From Streptomyces sp. HUAS YS2 (GTDB lineage: Bacteria > Actinomycetota > Actinomycetes > Streptomycetales > Streptomycetaceae), in NCBI RefSeq assembly GCF_033343995.1, contig NZ_CP137573.1, forward strand, positions 6,357,001 to 6,421,000: a stretch of 64,000 nt of DNA, in the 5' to 3' direction. The notes under the pieces are model-generated. The model saw nothing but the letters and a program-made list of their open reading frames with translations. It searched no databases and was not told the origin of the DNA. Both the position numbers and the translations under genes were made by a program. Position 1 is the first letter of the stretch. Every line of letters starts with the position of its first letter. Shown here piece by piece: positions 32,838 through 40,151 of this stretch.

Positions 32838-33431
32838 ATGGCCAGGACGACGGACGGGAGCGGTACGCCCGTCCCGCAGAGGCTGCTGGCCGCCGCCACC
32901 CGGCTCTTCGCCGAGCAGGGGTACGACCGGACCTCCGTACAGGAGATCGTCGAGGCGGCCGGCGTCACCAAGGGCGCGCTGTACCACTACTTCGGCTCCA
33001 AGGAGGACCTGCTCCAGGAGGTCTACGCGCGGGTACTGCGCCTCCAGCAGGAGCGCCTCGACGCCTTCGCCGACGCCGACGAGCCGATCGAGAAGCGGCT
33101 GCGGGGCGCCGCGGCCGACGTGGTGGTCACCACCATCGAGAACCTCGACGACGCCTCGATCTTCTTCCGCTCGATGCACCACCTGAGCCCGGAGAAGAAC
33201 AAGCAGGTGCGGTCCGAGCGCCGGCGCTACCACGAGCGGTTCCGGGCGCTGATCGAGGAGGGCCAGCAGAGCGGGGTGTTCTCCTCCGCGACCCCGGCCG
33301 ACCTGGTGGTCGACTACCACTTCGGCTCGGTGCACCACCTGTCCACCTGGTACCGCCCCGACGGTCCGCTCACTCCGCAGCAGGTCGCCGACCACCTGGC
33401 CGACCTGCTGCTCCGGGCGCTGCGCCCGTAG
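32838..33431 (+). CDS. TetR family regulator of the acyl-CoA (lva-like) cluster
   Basis: 197 residues. The helix-turn-helix at about 15-60 reads LLAAATRLFAEQGYDRTSVQEIVEAAGVTKGALYHYFGSKEDLL. The C-terminal domain resembles acyl-CoA-responsive TetR regulators. The ATG at 32838 is preferred over a longer frame because AAAGGTGG lies just upstream. It is the third gene of the SDR/CoA-ligase operon. Matching operators in front of that operon and of the convergent kinase/dehydrogenase operon make it the likely repressor of both. Confidence 0.92.
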   Translation: MARTTDGSGTPVPQRLLAAATRLFAEQGYDRTSVQEIVEAAGVTKGALYHYFGSKEDLLQEVYARVLRLQQERLDAFADADEPIEKRLRGAAADVVVTTIENLDDASIFFRSMHHLSPEKNKQVRSERRRYHERFRALIEEGQQSGVFSSATPADLVVDYHFGSVHHLSTWYRPDGPLTPQQVADHLADLLLRALRP

Positions 33432-33448
33432 CGGCGTGCCCGGCCACC

Positions 33449-33511
33449 CGGATCGGGCGGTCGGGCACGCGGAACATGCGGTCGGGCAGGCGGATCATGC
33501 GGCCGGGCAGG
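33449..33511. repeat. three tandem 21-bp repeats between convergent genes
   Basis: Units 33449-33469, 33470-33490 and 33491-33511, each CGGAxCATGCGGTCGGGCAGG with few changes, lying between the tetR and acyl-CoA dehydrogenase stops. The 21-bp period keeps a reading frame, but no gene uses it. Confidence 0.9.
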
Positions 33512-33518
33512 CGGGGGC

Positions 33519-34733
33519 TCAGCGGTACTTCTTCAGCTCCTGACGCGCCAGCGACCGCTGGTGCACCTCGTCCGGACCGTCCGCCAGCTTCAGCGTCCGC
33601 GCCCCGGCCCAGAGTTCGGCCAGCGGGAAGTCCTGCGAGACGCCGCCCGCGCCGTGCAGCTGGACCGCCTTGTCGATGATGTCCACCACCGCGCGCGGGG
33701 TGGCGATCTTGATGGCCTGGATCTCCGTGTGCGCGCCCCGGTTGCCGACGGTGTCCATCAGCCAGGCGGTCTTCAGGACCAGCAGCCGCAGCTGCTCGAT
33801 CGTCACCCGTGCGTCCGCGATCCAGTTCTGCACCACGCCCTGCTGGGCGAGCGCCTTGCCGAAGGCGTTGCGGGAGACCGCGCGGCGGCACATCAGCTCC
33901 ACGGCCCGCTCGGCCATGCCGATCAGCCGCATGCAGTGGTGGATCCGGCCCGGGCCGAGCCGGGCCTGGGCGATGCCGAAGCCGCCGCCCTCCTCGCCGA
34001 TCAGGTTCGCGGCGGGCACCCGGACGTCCTCGAAGACCACCTCGGCGTGGCCGCCGTGGGAGTGGTCCTCGTACCCGTACACCTGCATCGCGCGCCGCAC
34101 GTCCAGGCCCGGGGTGTCCCGGGGGACGAGGATCATCGACTGCTGGCGGCGGATGTCCGGGCCGTCCGGGTCGGTCTTGCCCATGACGATGAAGATCCTG
34201 CAGTCCGGGTTCATCGCCCCGGAGATGTACCACTTGCGGCCGTTGATGACGTAGTCGTCGCCGTCGCGCGTGATCCGGGTCTCGATGTTGGTGGCGTCCG
34301 AGGAGGCCACCTCCGGCTCCGTCATGGCGAACGCGGACCGGATCTCCCCGGCGAGCAGCGGCTCCAGCCACTGCTTGCGCTGCGCCTCGTCGCCGAAGAG
34401 GGCCAGCACCTCCATGTTTCCGGTGTCCGGGGCCGCGCAGTTCAGTGCGGTCGGCGCCAACTGCGGGCTGCGGCCGGTGATCTCGGCCAGCGGCGCGTAC
34501 TGGAGGTTGGTGAGCCCCGCGCCGTACGCGCTGTCCGGAAGGAAGAGGTTCCACAGGCCCTGCCGCCGGGCCTCGGCCTTCAGGTCCTCCACGACCTGCG
34601 GGGTGTCCCACGGCGAGGCGAGCCGGGCCCGCTGCTCGTGCGCGACCTCCTCGGCCGGGTAGACGAACTCGTCCATGAAGGCCAGCAGTTTCGCCCGCAG
34701 TTCCTCGGTCCGGGCGTCGAATGCGAAGTCCAT
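33519..34733 (-). CDS. acyl-CoA dehydrogenase (ACAD10/11-like, LvaC-like)
   Basis: 404 residues. FAD/substrate blocks AFAMTEPEVASSDATNI (about 138-154) and INGRKWYISGAMNPDCRIFI (about 165) are present, as are GPGRIHHCMRLIG (about 260) and the C-terminal LHGAGGVSQDFPLA. These are features of the ACAD10/ACAD11 branch rather than of beta-oxidation dehydrogenases. In human ACAD11 this domain is fused to an APH-type kinase domain and handles 4-hydroxyacyl-CoA; here the kinase is the adjacent upstream gene, six bases away. It presumably converts a 4-phosphoacyl-CoA to an enoyl/3-hydroxyacyl-CoA. Confidence 0.93.
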   Translation of the reverse strand: MDFAFDARTEELRAKLLAFMDEFVYPAEEVAHEQRARLASPWDTPQVVEDLKAEARRQGLWNLFLPDSAYGAGLTNLQYAPLAEITGRSPQLAPTALNCAAPDTGNMEVLALFGDEAQRKQWLEPLLAGEIRSAFAMTEPEVASSDATNIETRITRDGDDYVINGRKWYISGAMNPDCRIFIVMGKTDPDGPDIRRQQSMILVPRDTPGLDVRRAMQVYGYEDHSHGGHAEVVFEDVRVPAANLIGEEGGGFGIAQARLGPGRIHHCMRLIGMAERAVELMCRRAVSRNAFGKALAQQGVVQNWIADARVTIEQLRLLVLKTAWLMDTVGNRGAHTEIQAIKIATPRAVVDIIDKAVQLHGAGGVSQDFPLAELWAGARTLKLADGPDEVHQRSLARQELKKYR

Positions 34734-34739
34734 GCGGGG

Positions 34740-35762
34740 TCAGCCTTCCTGGAGGGTGGTGAGGCCGTGCTCGATGAAGACGGGGACCAGGTCGCCGATC
34801 CGGTCGAAGCCGGCGCCGACGGTCTGCCCGAGGGTGTAGCGGTAGTGGATGCCCTCGAGGATCACGGCGAGCTTGAACCACGCGAAGGCCGTGTACCAGG
34901 AGAGGCCGGAGGTGTCGCGGCCCGAGCGGGCTGCGTACCGCTCGATCAGCTCGGCCGGGTCGGGGTGCCCGGCGGCGCCGGCCGTGGTGCTGACGGGCGA
35001 GTCGGGCAGGTCCAGCTTCGCGCTGTACATCACGAGCAGGCCGAGATCGGTCAGCGGGTCGCCGAGGGTGGACATCTCCCAGTCCAGGACGGCCTTGATC
35101 CGGTCGTCCTCGCCGATCAGCACGTTGTCCAGCCGGTAGTCGCCGTGCACGACCGTCGGCGCGGGGGAGACCGGCAGCGCGCGGCCGAGGGCGGCGTGCA
35201 GTTCGTCGATGCCGGGCAGCTCGCGGTTGCGAGAGGCGTCCAGCTGCTTGCCCCAGCGGCGCAGCTGGCGGTCGAGGAAGCCTTCGGGGCGGCCGAAGTC
35301 GCCGAGGCCGACGGCGGCGGGGTCGACGGCGTGCAGGTCGACCAGCGTGTCGACGAGGCCGAGGACGGCGGCGCGGGTGCGCTCCGGGCCGAGCGGGGCG
35401 AGCTGCTCCGCCGAGCGGTACAGGGTGCCGGCCACGAACTCCATGACGTAGAACGGCGATCCGAGCACCGACTCGTCCTCGCAGAGCAGCACCGGCTCCG
35501 GGACGGGCACGCCGGTCGGGTGCAGCGCGCTGATCACCCGGTGCTCGCGCTTCATGTCGTGCGCGGTGGCCAGGACGTGGCCGAGCGGCGGGCGGCGCAC
35601 CACCCACCGGCCGGCGCCGTCGGTGACGACGTACGTGAGATTGGAGCGGCCGCCCTCGATGAGCCGGGCGCGGAGCGGTCCGCTCACCAGACCGGGCCGC
35701 TCGCGGTCGAGGAAGCCGCGCAGCCGCTCGGGGTCGAGGCCTGGTGGGGGACTGGAGCTCAT
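34740..35762 (-). CDS. APH-family phosphotransferase (4-hydroxyacyl-CoA kinase-like)
   Basis: 340 residues of aminoglycoside-phosphotransferase fold. The nucleotide-binding strand region is NLTYVVTDGAGRWVVRRPP (about 43-60). The catalytic loop is VVHGDYRLDNVLI (about 193-205, Asp base and Asn), and the metal-binding Asp is in AVLDWEMSTLGDPLTDLG (about 212-229). Paralogues paired with ACAD11-type dehydrogenases phosphorylate the 4-hydroxyl of 4-hydroxyacyl-CoA rather than antibiotics. The start at 35762 is 50 bases from operator 2. It is first in a two-gene operon with the dehydrogenase. Antibiotic resistance is unlikely. Confidence 0.92.
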   Translation of the reverse strand: MSSSPPPGLDPERLRGFLDRERPGLVSGPLRARLIEGGRSNLTYVVTDGAGRWVVRRPPLGHVLATAHDMKREHRVISALHPTGVPVPEPVLLCEDESVLGSPFYVMEFVAGTLYRSAEQLAPLGPERTRAAVLGLVDTLVDLHAVDPAAVGLGDFGRPEGFLDRQLRRWGKQLDASRNRELPGIDELHAALGRALPVSPAPTVVHGDYRLDNVLIGEDDRIKAVLDWEMSTLGDPLTDLGLLVMYSAKLDLPDSPVSTTAGAAGHPDPAELIERYAARSGRDTSGLSWYTAFAWFKLAVILEGIHYRYTLGQTVGAGFDRIGDLVPVFIEHGLTTLQEG

Positions 35763-35810
35763 GGTGCGTACCTCCGGGACGGGAGTGGCAGACCGGTCGC
35801 CGCCATCATG

Positions 35811-35824
35811 ACCGACCAGTCGGT
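35811..35824. promoter_or_regulatory. operator 2 of the acyl-CoA (lva-like) regulon
   Basis: Perfect palindrome ACCGAC-CA-GTCGGT followed by ATGTAG (to 35830), upstream of the phosphotransferase/acyl-CoA dehydrogenase operon. It matches operator 1 at 30286-30305. Confidence 0.78.
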
Positions 35825-35858
35825 ATGTAGTCCAGAGGGGTCCCGCCGGAACGCCGGA

Positions 35859-35892
35859 CAGGGGGCTGTCGGGCCGGCCCGACAGCCCCCTG
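35859..35892 (-). terminator. terminator downstream of the metallo-hydrolase gene
   Basis: A perfect 34-bp palindrome (17-bp arms meeting at 35875/35876) between the MBL-fold gene stop (35914) and the phosphotransferase promoter. A very stable hairpin, insulating two minus-strand operons. Confidence 0.8.
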
Positions 35893-35913
35893 ATTCCGGC
35901 CCCCGGGCGGGCC

Positions 35914-36825
35914 TCAGGCGTGGCAGGCGACCGGCACGCCGCCGTTCATCGCCGCCATGTCGCCGAAGACCGCCGCCGGGTCGAGCGGCGAGCCGGGCGG
36001 CAGCCCGTCCAGCTCGGCGTACGCCCGGTGCAGGTTGGCCACCAGCCGCTCGCTCTCCCGCCAGGCCGCGAACTCGCCGAGGTCGGCCGTGCGCGCGGCC
36101 TCCAGCGGGCTCGCGCCCCTGGTGTGCCCCTCGCGGGCCAGCTCGGCGACCCAGCGCAGATAGCGCTCCGTCGCGTCGTACGCGGACGGGTCCGTCACCG
36201 GCCCGTGCCCCGGCACCACCCGCTCCGCGTCCAGCGAGCGCAGCATCTCCAGGGCGCGCAGCGAACCGGCGACCGACCCCATCGGCACGAACGGCGTCCC
36301 GCCGTGGAAGATCAGGTCGCCGGTGAACACCACGCCCTGCTCCGGGAGATGGACGACGGAGTCGCCGGTGGTGTGCGCGACGCCCGGGTGCACCAGCCGG
36401 ACCTCGAGCCCGCCGACGTGCAGGGTCAGCCGCTCGCTGTACGTGAGGGAGGGCGGCGTGATCCGGATCTCGCCGAAGTCGGTCTGCGGCCACAGCAGAT
36501 GGAGCTGCCGTCCGGCGGCGAGCTGCTCGGTCCGGCAGGAGTCGTGCCCGACGACCCGCGCGGCCGGCGTGAACACCCCGTTGCCGTAGGTGTGGTCGCC
36601 GTGGTGATGGGTGTTGACGATCGTGCGGGGCAGCGGAAGTCCCGCGCCGAGCACCGCGTCCCGCAGCAGCAGCGCGCGGCGCTCGGTCGCCGCCGTGTCC
36701 ACCAGGAGGCTCTCCCCGGCGTCGCCGAGGATGCCCGCGTTGTTGAGGCACCAGCCGCCGTCGGGCTGCACGAACGCGTGCACTCCCGGGGCGAGTCGGA
36801 CGGTGTAAGGATCGGTCGCGGCCAT
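35914..36825 (-). CDS. MBL-fold metallo-hydrolase
   Basis: 303 residues. The metal-binding motif THHHGDH lies near residues 72-78. A second-sphere His is in HPGVAHTTGDS (about 147), Asp in VFTGDLIF (about 168) and the final His in VPGHGPVTD (about 208), so both metal sites look complete. The C-terminal extension (about 225-303) is helical. Cytoplasmic, as no signal is present. The substrate is uncertain; similar proteins are annotated as glyoxalase II-like or quinoprotein-relay-like. It is isolated from the next operon by the strong hairpin downstream. Confidence 0.9.
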   Translation of the reverse strand: MAATDPYTVRLAPGVHAFVQPDGGWCLNNAGILGDAGESLLVDTAATERRALLLRDAVLGAGLPLPRTIVNTHHHGDHTYGNGVFTPAARVVGHDSCRTEQLAAGRQLHLLWPQTDFGEIRITPPSLTYSERLTLHVGGLEVRLVHPGVAHTTGDSVVHLPEQGVVFTGDLIFHGGTPFVPMGSVAGSLRALEMLRSLDAERVVPGHGPVTDPSAYDATERYLRWVAELAREGHTRGASPLEAARTADLGEFAAWRESERLVANLHRAYAELDGLPPGSPLDPAAVFGDMAAMNGGVPVACHA

Positions 36826-36921
36826 GAGAATCCCCCCGGCGGGCTCGACGGTTCGGCGAAAGCCTGCCAGTCGGACCGCCGCGGGGGAAAGCCGGGCGCG
36901 CGCCCGGGGGCACCGCTCGGC

Positions 36922-37218
36922 TCAGTGGTCGTCCCAGTGGTTGCCGTGCGCCGCGTGCCGGTGTCCGTCGTGCATGTAGTCGAGGTGGTCGCCGTGCGTG
37001 ACGGCGGTGTGGCCGCACTCCGGCCCGTGTGTGTGGTCCGGGTGTGTGTGCTGGACGTGGTTCACGGGCTCGCACTCGTCCCAGTGGCCGGAGTGCTCGC
37101 GGTGCAGGTGCCCGTCGTGGGCGTAGTCGAGGTGGTCCCCGTGCTCGACGGCGGTGTGCCCGCACGTCGGCCCGTGGGTGTGCGCGTGGGTGGGGTGCTC
37201 GTGGTGGAGGAGGGTCAT
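36922..37218 (-). CDS. histidine-rich metal-binding protein with two tandem repeats
   Basis: 98 residues, about one quarter histidine, made of two copies of a roughly 40-residue unit. Each unit contains HTHGPxCGHTAV, then HGDHLDY, HDGHxH and ending HWDE/HWDD. Each has one cysteine flanked by histidines (PTCGH, PECGH). Similar short proteins in actinobacteria are sometimes annotated as zinc transporter permease, but no membrane helix exists here. A role as a cytoplasmic Zn, Ni or Co buffer is the simplest reading. ATG at 37218 with AGAGGCGACGTC upstream. It is adjacent to the HxlR gene (38 bases upstream on the same strand). Confidence 0.88.
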   Translation of the reverse strand: MTLLHHEHPTHAHTHGPTCGHTAVEHGDHLDYAHDGHLHREHSGHWDECEPVNHVQHTHPDHTHGPECGHTAVTHGDHLDYMHDGHRHAAHGNHWDDH

Positions 37219-37256
37219 GACGTCGCCTCTGTGAGGGGAGTGGTGACCTCCTCAGG

Positions 37257-37646
37257 CTAGTCCGAAATGCCCGAGTCGTCCTCGTCCCAGCCCTGTGCCG
37301 TGACGAACGCGTCGCCGTGCTCCGCGGACCATCGCCCGAGCGCCTCGATCGGGCCGAGCAGCGTCCGCCCCAGCGCGGTCAGCGCGTACTCGACGCGCTG
37401 TGACCCGTCGTACGCACGCCGCTCCACCAGTCCGTACCCGCTCAGCCGGCGCAGCGTCTCGGTGAGCACCTTGGCGCTGATCCCGCCGATCTCCGCCCGC
37501 AGTTCGCCCGGGCGGCGCGGCCCCTCAGCGAGGGCGTACAGGAGCACCGGATTCCAGGTGTTCGCCAGCAGGTCGAACCCGAGCCGGGCCCGGCAGTCGG
37601 CCAGTAACCGGTCGGTCATCGGCCGCACCGCCCGCTCACGCACCAT
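37257..37646 (-). CDS. HxlR family winged-helix regulator containing a TTA codon
   Basis: About 129 residues. The HxlR/MarR-like winged helix spans most of the protein: LLANTWNPVLLYALAEGPRRPGELRAEIGGISAKVLTETLRRLSGYGLVERR, followed by YALTALGRTLLGPIEALGRW. HxlR proteins often sense aldehydes or redox state through a conserved Cys; here the only N-terminal cysteine is in LADCRARLG. The start is uncertain: ATG at 37646 is used, 37694 would add 16 residues and 37619 would remove nine. A TTA leucine codon at 37607-37605 makes translation depend on the bldA tRNA. It is divergent from the NAD(P)-binding protein at 37744, its probable target. Confidence 0.85.
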   Translation of the reverse strand: MVRERAVRPMTDRLLADCRARLGFDLLANTWNPVLLYALAEGPRRPGELRAEIGGISAKVLTETLRRLSGYGLVERRAYDGSQRVEYALTALGRTLLGPIEALGRWSAEHGDAFVTAQGWDEDDSGISD

Positions 37647-37743
37647 CCGGTAACCATGGCTTTTCCTAACGTCGTTCGCATCACCCGGGAGCACCCGTGC
37701 CGTCCCGGACCACCCAGGTCATCACACATCACAGGGAGCGGAC

Positions 37744-38370
37744 ATGCGCATAGGAATACTCGGCACCGGCAACATGGCGGAGGCACTCGGCGGCCAGTGG
37801 GCCCGGGCCGGACACGAGATCCTCGTCGGCGGCCGGAGCGCCGAGCGGGCCGCCGCCCTCGCCGGGCGGATCGGCGCCCGCGCCGGCACTCTCAAGGAGG
37901 CGGCCCGGTTCGGCGAGGCCGTCCTGCTCGCCCTCCCGCACGACACCGTGCTCGACGTGCTCGGGGGCGCCGGCGACCTGGGCGACCGGATCCTGATCGA
38001 CTGCACCAACGCCATCGGCCCCGGCCTGCTGCTCACCACCGGCCCCGGCCCGGGCGCGGCCCGGCGCATCGCCGCGGCCACCGGAGCCCGGGTGGTGAAG
38101 GCGTTCAACCACGTCACCCCGACGGTGTGGAGCCGCACCCCGCCGGTCTTCGCCGACGGTCCGCTGACCGTCCCGCTCTGCGGGGACGACGCGGACGCCC
38201 TCGCCGCCGTCGCCGGGCTGGCGAAGGACATGGGCTGCGATCCGCTGGTCGCCGGTCCGCTGGCCCGCGCCGATCTGCTGGAGGCGACCACCGCGTTCCT
38301 CATCGGCTTCTGGCACGCCGGCCGGGACCCGCGCACCATGCTGCCGCCGCCGGCGGCGCTCGGCGGCTGA
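37744..38370 (+). CDS. NADPH-binding protein of the F420-dependent NADP reductase family
   Basis: 208 residues. A Rossmann fold starts at once with MRIGILGTGNMAEALGGQWARAGHEILVGGRS, in which the arginine after the second strand (GGRS) indicates NADPH. The family block VKAFNHVTPTVW (about 119-130) and LPHDTVLDVL follow. Related proteins are F420:NADP oxidoreductase and eukaryotic STEAP-like reductase domains. It transfers hydride between NADPH and a flavin or deazaflavin. GGAGCGG lies before the ATG. It is divergent from an HxlR regulator, which typically controls such a neighbouring oxidoreductase. Confidence 0.88.
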   Translation: MRIGILGTGNMAEALGGQWARAGHEILVGGRSAERAAALAGRIGARAGTLKEAARFGEAVLLALPHDTVLDVLGGAGDLGDRILIDCTNAIGPGLLLTTGPGPGAARRIAAATGARVVKAFNHVTPTVWSRTPPVFADGPLTVPLCGDDADALAAVAGLAKDMGCDPLVAGPLARADLLEATTAFLIGFWHAGRDPRTMLPPPAALGG

Positions 38371-38428
38371 CGCCCGCCCGGGGGAGTCCCGCTTGCGGCG
38401 GCTGGGGAGCGCCCCGATGGTTCGGGGT

Positions 38429-39382
38429 ATGAAGGCGATCAGCTACAGCCGGTACGGCGGTCCCGAGGTGCTGGAGTACGGCGACCGGCCGCAGCCCAAG
38501 ATCGGGCCCGACGGGGTGCTCGTCAAGGTGCGCGCGGCGGCGGTCAACCCGGTCGACCGGAAGGCCCAGGCCGGCCACCTGGACGGGATGCTGGACGCTG
38601 TCTTCCCCGTGATCCCGGGCTGGGACGTGTCCGGGGTCGTCGTCCAGCCCGGCGTCTCGGTCACCGAGTTCGCGGTCGGCGACGAGGTCATGGGCTACGT
38701 CCGCGAGGACTTCCTGTCCCGGGGCACCTTCGCCGAGTACGTTGCCGCGCCGGTGCGCACCCTGGCCCGCAAACCGCGCAACATGAGCTTCGAGGAGTCC
38801 GCCGCGCTGCCGCTGGCCGGGCTCACCGCGTACCAGGCACTGCACCGGGCCCTGCGGGTCCGCGCGGACGAGACCGTGCTCGTGCACGCGGCGGCGGGCG
38901 GGGTCGGTTCCGCCGCCGTTCAGATCGCCCGGCATCTCGGCGCACGGGTGATCGGCGCGGCCCGCGAGCCGGGCCAGGACCGGATCCGCGAGCTGGGCGC
39001 CGAGCCGGTCGTCTACGACGAGTCGTCCTTCGTCGACCAGGTCCGCGCGCTGGCGCCGGACGGCGTGGACGCGGCCCTCGACACCATCGGCGGCACGTTC
39101 CTCAAGCAGACCCTCGACGTCCTCGCCCCCGAGGGCCGTCTCGTCTCGATCGCGGACGGCGAGGTGATCGGCCTCGGCGGCCGGTACGTCTGGGTGCGCC
39201 CCGACGCCGAGGACCTGGCCGCCCTGGCCCGCCTGGCCGAGGAGGGCGCGCTCACGGTCCGGGTGGCCCGGACGTACCCCCTGGAGGAGACGGCCGAGGC
39301 CCACCGCGCCCACACCGAGGGCGGCCTGAACGGCAAGGTCGTGGTCACCGTCCCGTGGACGGACCCGGGCGAGGCGGACTAG
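38429..39382 (+). CDS. NADP-dependent quinone oxidoreductase-like protein (zinc-free MDR)
   Basis: 317 residues starting MKAISYSRYGGPEVLEYGD, typical of the zinc-independent medium-chain reductases. GWDVSGVV (about 70), the NADPH motif VHAAAGGVGSAAVQIA (about 150-165) and the C-terminal AHRAHTEGGLNGKVVV are present. No zinc-ligand cysteines are seen. It likely reduces quinones or alpha,beta-unsaturated carbonyls. A short open stretch upstream could add 12 residues, but this ATG matches the family start. It follows the NADPH-binding gene by 58 bases on the same strand, so the pair may be co-induced. Confidence 0.93.
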   Translation: MKAISYSRYGGPEVLEYGDRPQPKIGPDGVLVKVRAAAVNPVDRKAQAGHLDGMLDAVFPVIPGWDVSGVVVQPGVSVTEFAVGDEVMGYVREDFLSRGTFAEYVAAPVRTLARKPRNMSFEESAALPLAGLTAYQALHRALRVRADETVLVHAAAGGVGSAAVQIARHLGARVIGAAREPGQDRIRELGAEPVVYDESSFVDQVRALAPDGVDAALDTIGGTFLKQTLDVLAPEGRLVSIADGEVIGLGGRYVWVRPDAEDLAALARLAEEGALTVRVARTYPLEETAEAHRAHTEGGLNGKVVVTVPWTDPGEAD

Positions 39383-39441
39383 GCCGCACGCCGGCCGGGT
39401 CCGGGCGACCGTCGAGCGGGGCGGCCCGGATCGTCCGGCCG

Positions 39442-39750
39442 TCACACCACCACGGCCACCCCGAAGGCGGCCAGCGCGATCGTCGCGCCCGCCGCCAGCA
39501 GGGCGGCCCGGTGCGACAGGGTCTCGGGGCGCGCGGCGCCCAGGGCCTGGATCCGGCGGTGCGCGACCGCGAGGAACCCCAGCCATACCAGTACCGACAG
39601 CGCCGCGCCGAACAGGCCGGCCGCCGTCACCTCGTCGTGGATCGCCTGCTTCGCGGCGAACACCGCCACCACCGTCGCCGACAGGGTCGTGCGCCGCCAC
39701 GCCAGCCGCGTCCGCTCCGGCTGCAGTCCCGGATCGCGGCCCTGGGTCAC
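39442..39750 (-). CDS. DUF202 membrane protein (second of a pair)
   Basis: 102 residues with the DUF202 pattern: LQPERTRLAWRRTTLS at the N-terminus and three hydrophobic helices. The GTG start overlaps the stop of the preceding DUF202 gene (GTGA). The function is unknown; the family is related to small membrane proteins of the YidH type. It may form a heteromeric complex with its neighbour. Confidence 0.85.
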   Translation of the reverse strand: MTQGRDPGLQPERTRLAWRRTTLSATVVAVFAAKQAIHDEVTAAGLFGAALSVLVWLGFLAVAHRRIQALGAARPETLSHRAALLAAGATIALAAFGVAVVV

Positions 39751-40142
39751 CGGCCCGCCCAGCCGAACAGCACGACCACCACCATCGCCACCGCCACCAC
39801 GGCCACCGTGAGGCTCAGTACCGTCGGGAACCGCGACACCGGCAGGTCCTCCCCGCGCCGCATCGCACGCTCGCAGCGCACCCAGTGGTTCACCGCCCGC
39901 AGCGAGCACAGCACGCCCGCGCCGAGCAGCGCCAGCGCGAGCCCCACCCGTACGCCCCAGCGCAGGTCGGGCAGGAACTGGTCGACCGCGAAACCGCCGC
40001 CGACCAGCGCCAGGCCGGTCCGGAGCCAGGCCAGGAAGGTCCGCTCGTTCGCCAGCGAGAAGCGGTAGTCGGGGGTCTCGCCCTCCTCCCGGATCCGCTG
40101 CGGCGAGAACCACAGGCGCAGGCTCTGCACGAAGTCGCTCAC
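39747..40142 (-). CDS. DUF202 membrane protein (YidH-like)
   Basis: 131 residues. The DUF202 hallmark TPDYRFSLANERTFLAWLRTGLALVGGGFAV (about 24-54) leads into three membrane helices. The C-terminal helix ends in a short tail overlapping the next DUF202 gene. It is located nine bases after the NUDIX gene on the same strand, so three genes (NUDIX, DUF202, DUF202) appear to form an operon. Function unknown. Confidence 0.88.
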   Translation of the reverse strand: MSDFVQSLRLWFSPQRIREEGETPDYRFSLANERTFLAWLRTGLALVGGGFAVDQFLPDLRWGVRVGLALALLGAGVLCSLRAVNHWVRCERAMRRGEDLPVSRFPTVLSLTVAVVAVAMVVVVLFGWAGR

Positions 40143-40151
40143 GCGGGCACT

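Noticed and set aside
34740..35762. Aminoglycoside resistance gene
   Set aside because: The fold is shared, but the operon with an ACAD11-type dehydrogenase and the shared acyl-CoA operator point to a metabolic kinase.
36922..37218. DNA-level repeat or CRISPR-like array at the histidine-rich gene
   Set aside because: The periodicity comes from two protein repeats in one frame, with divergent synonymous sites and a proper start codon.
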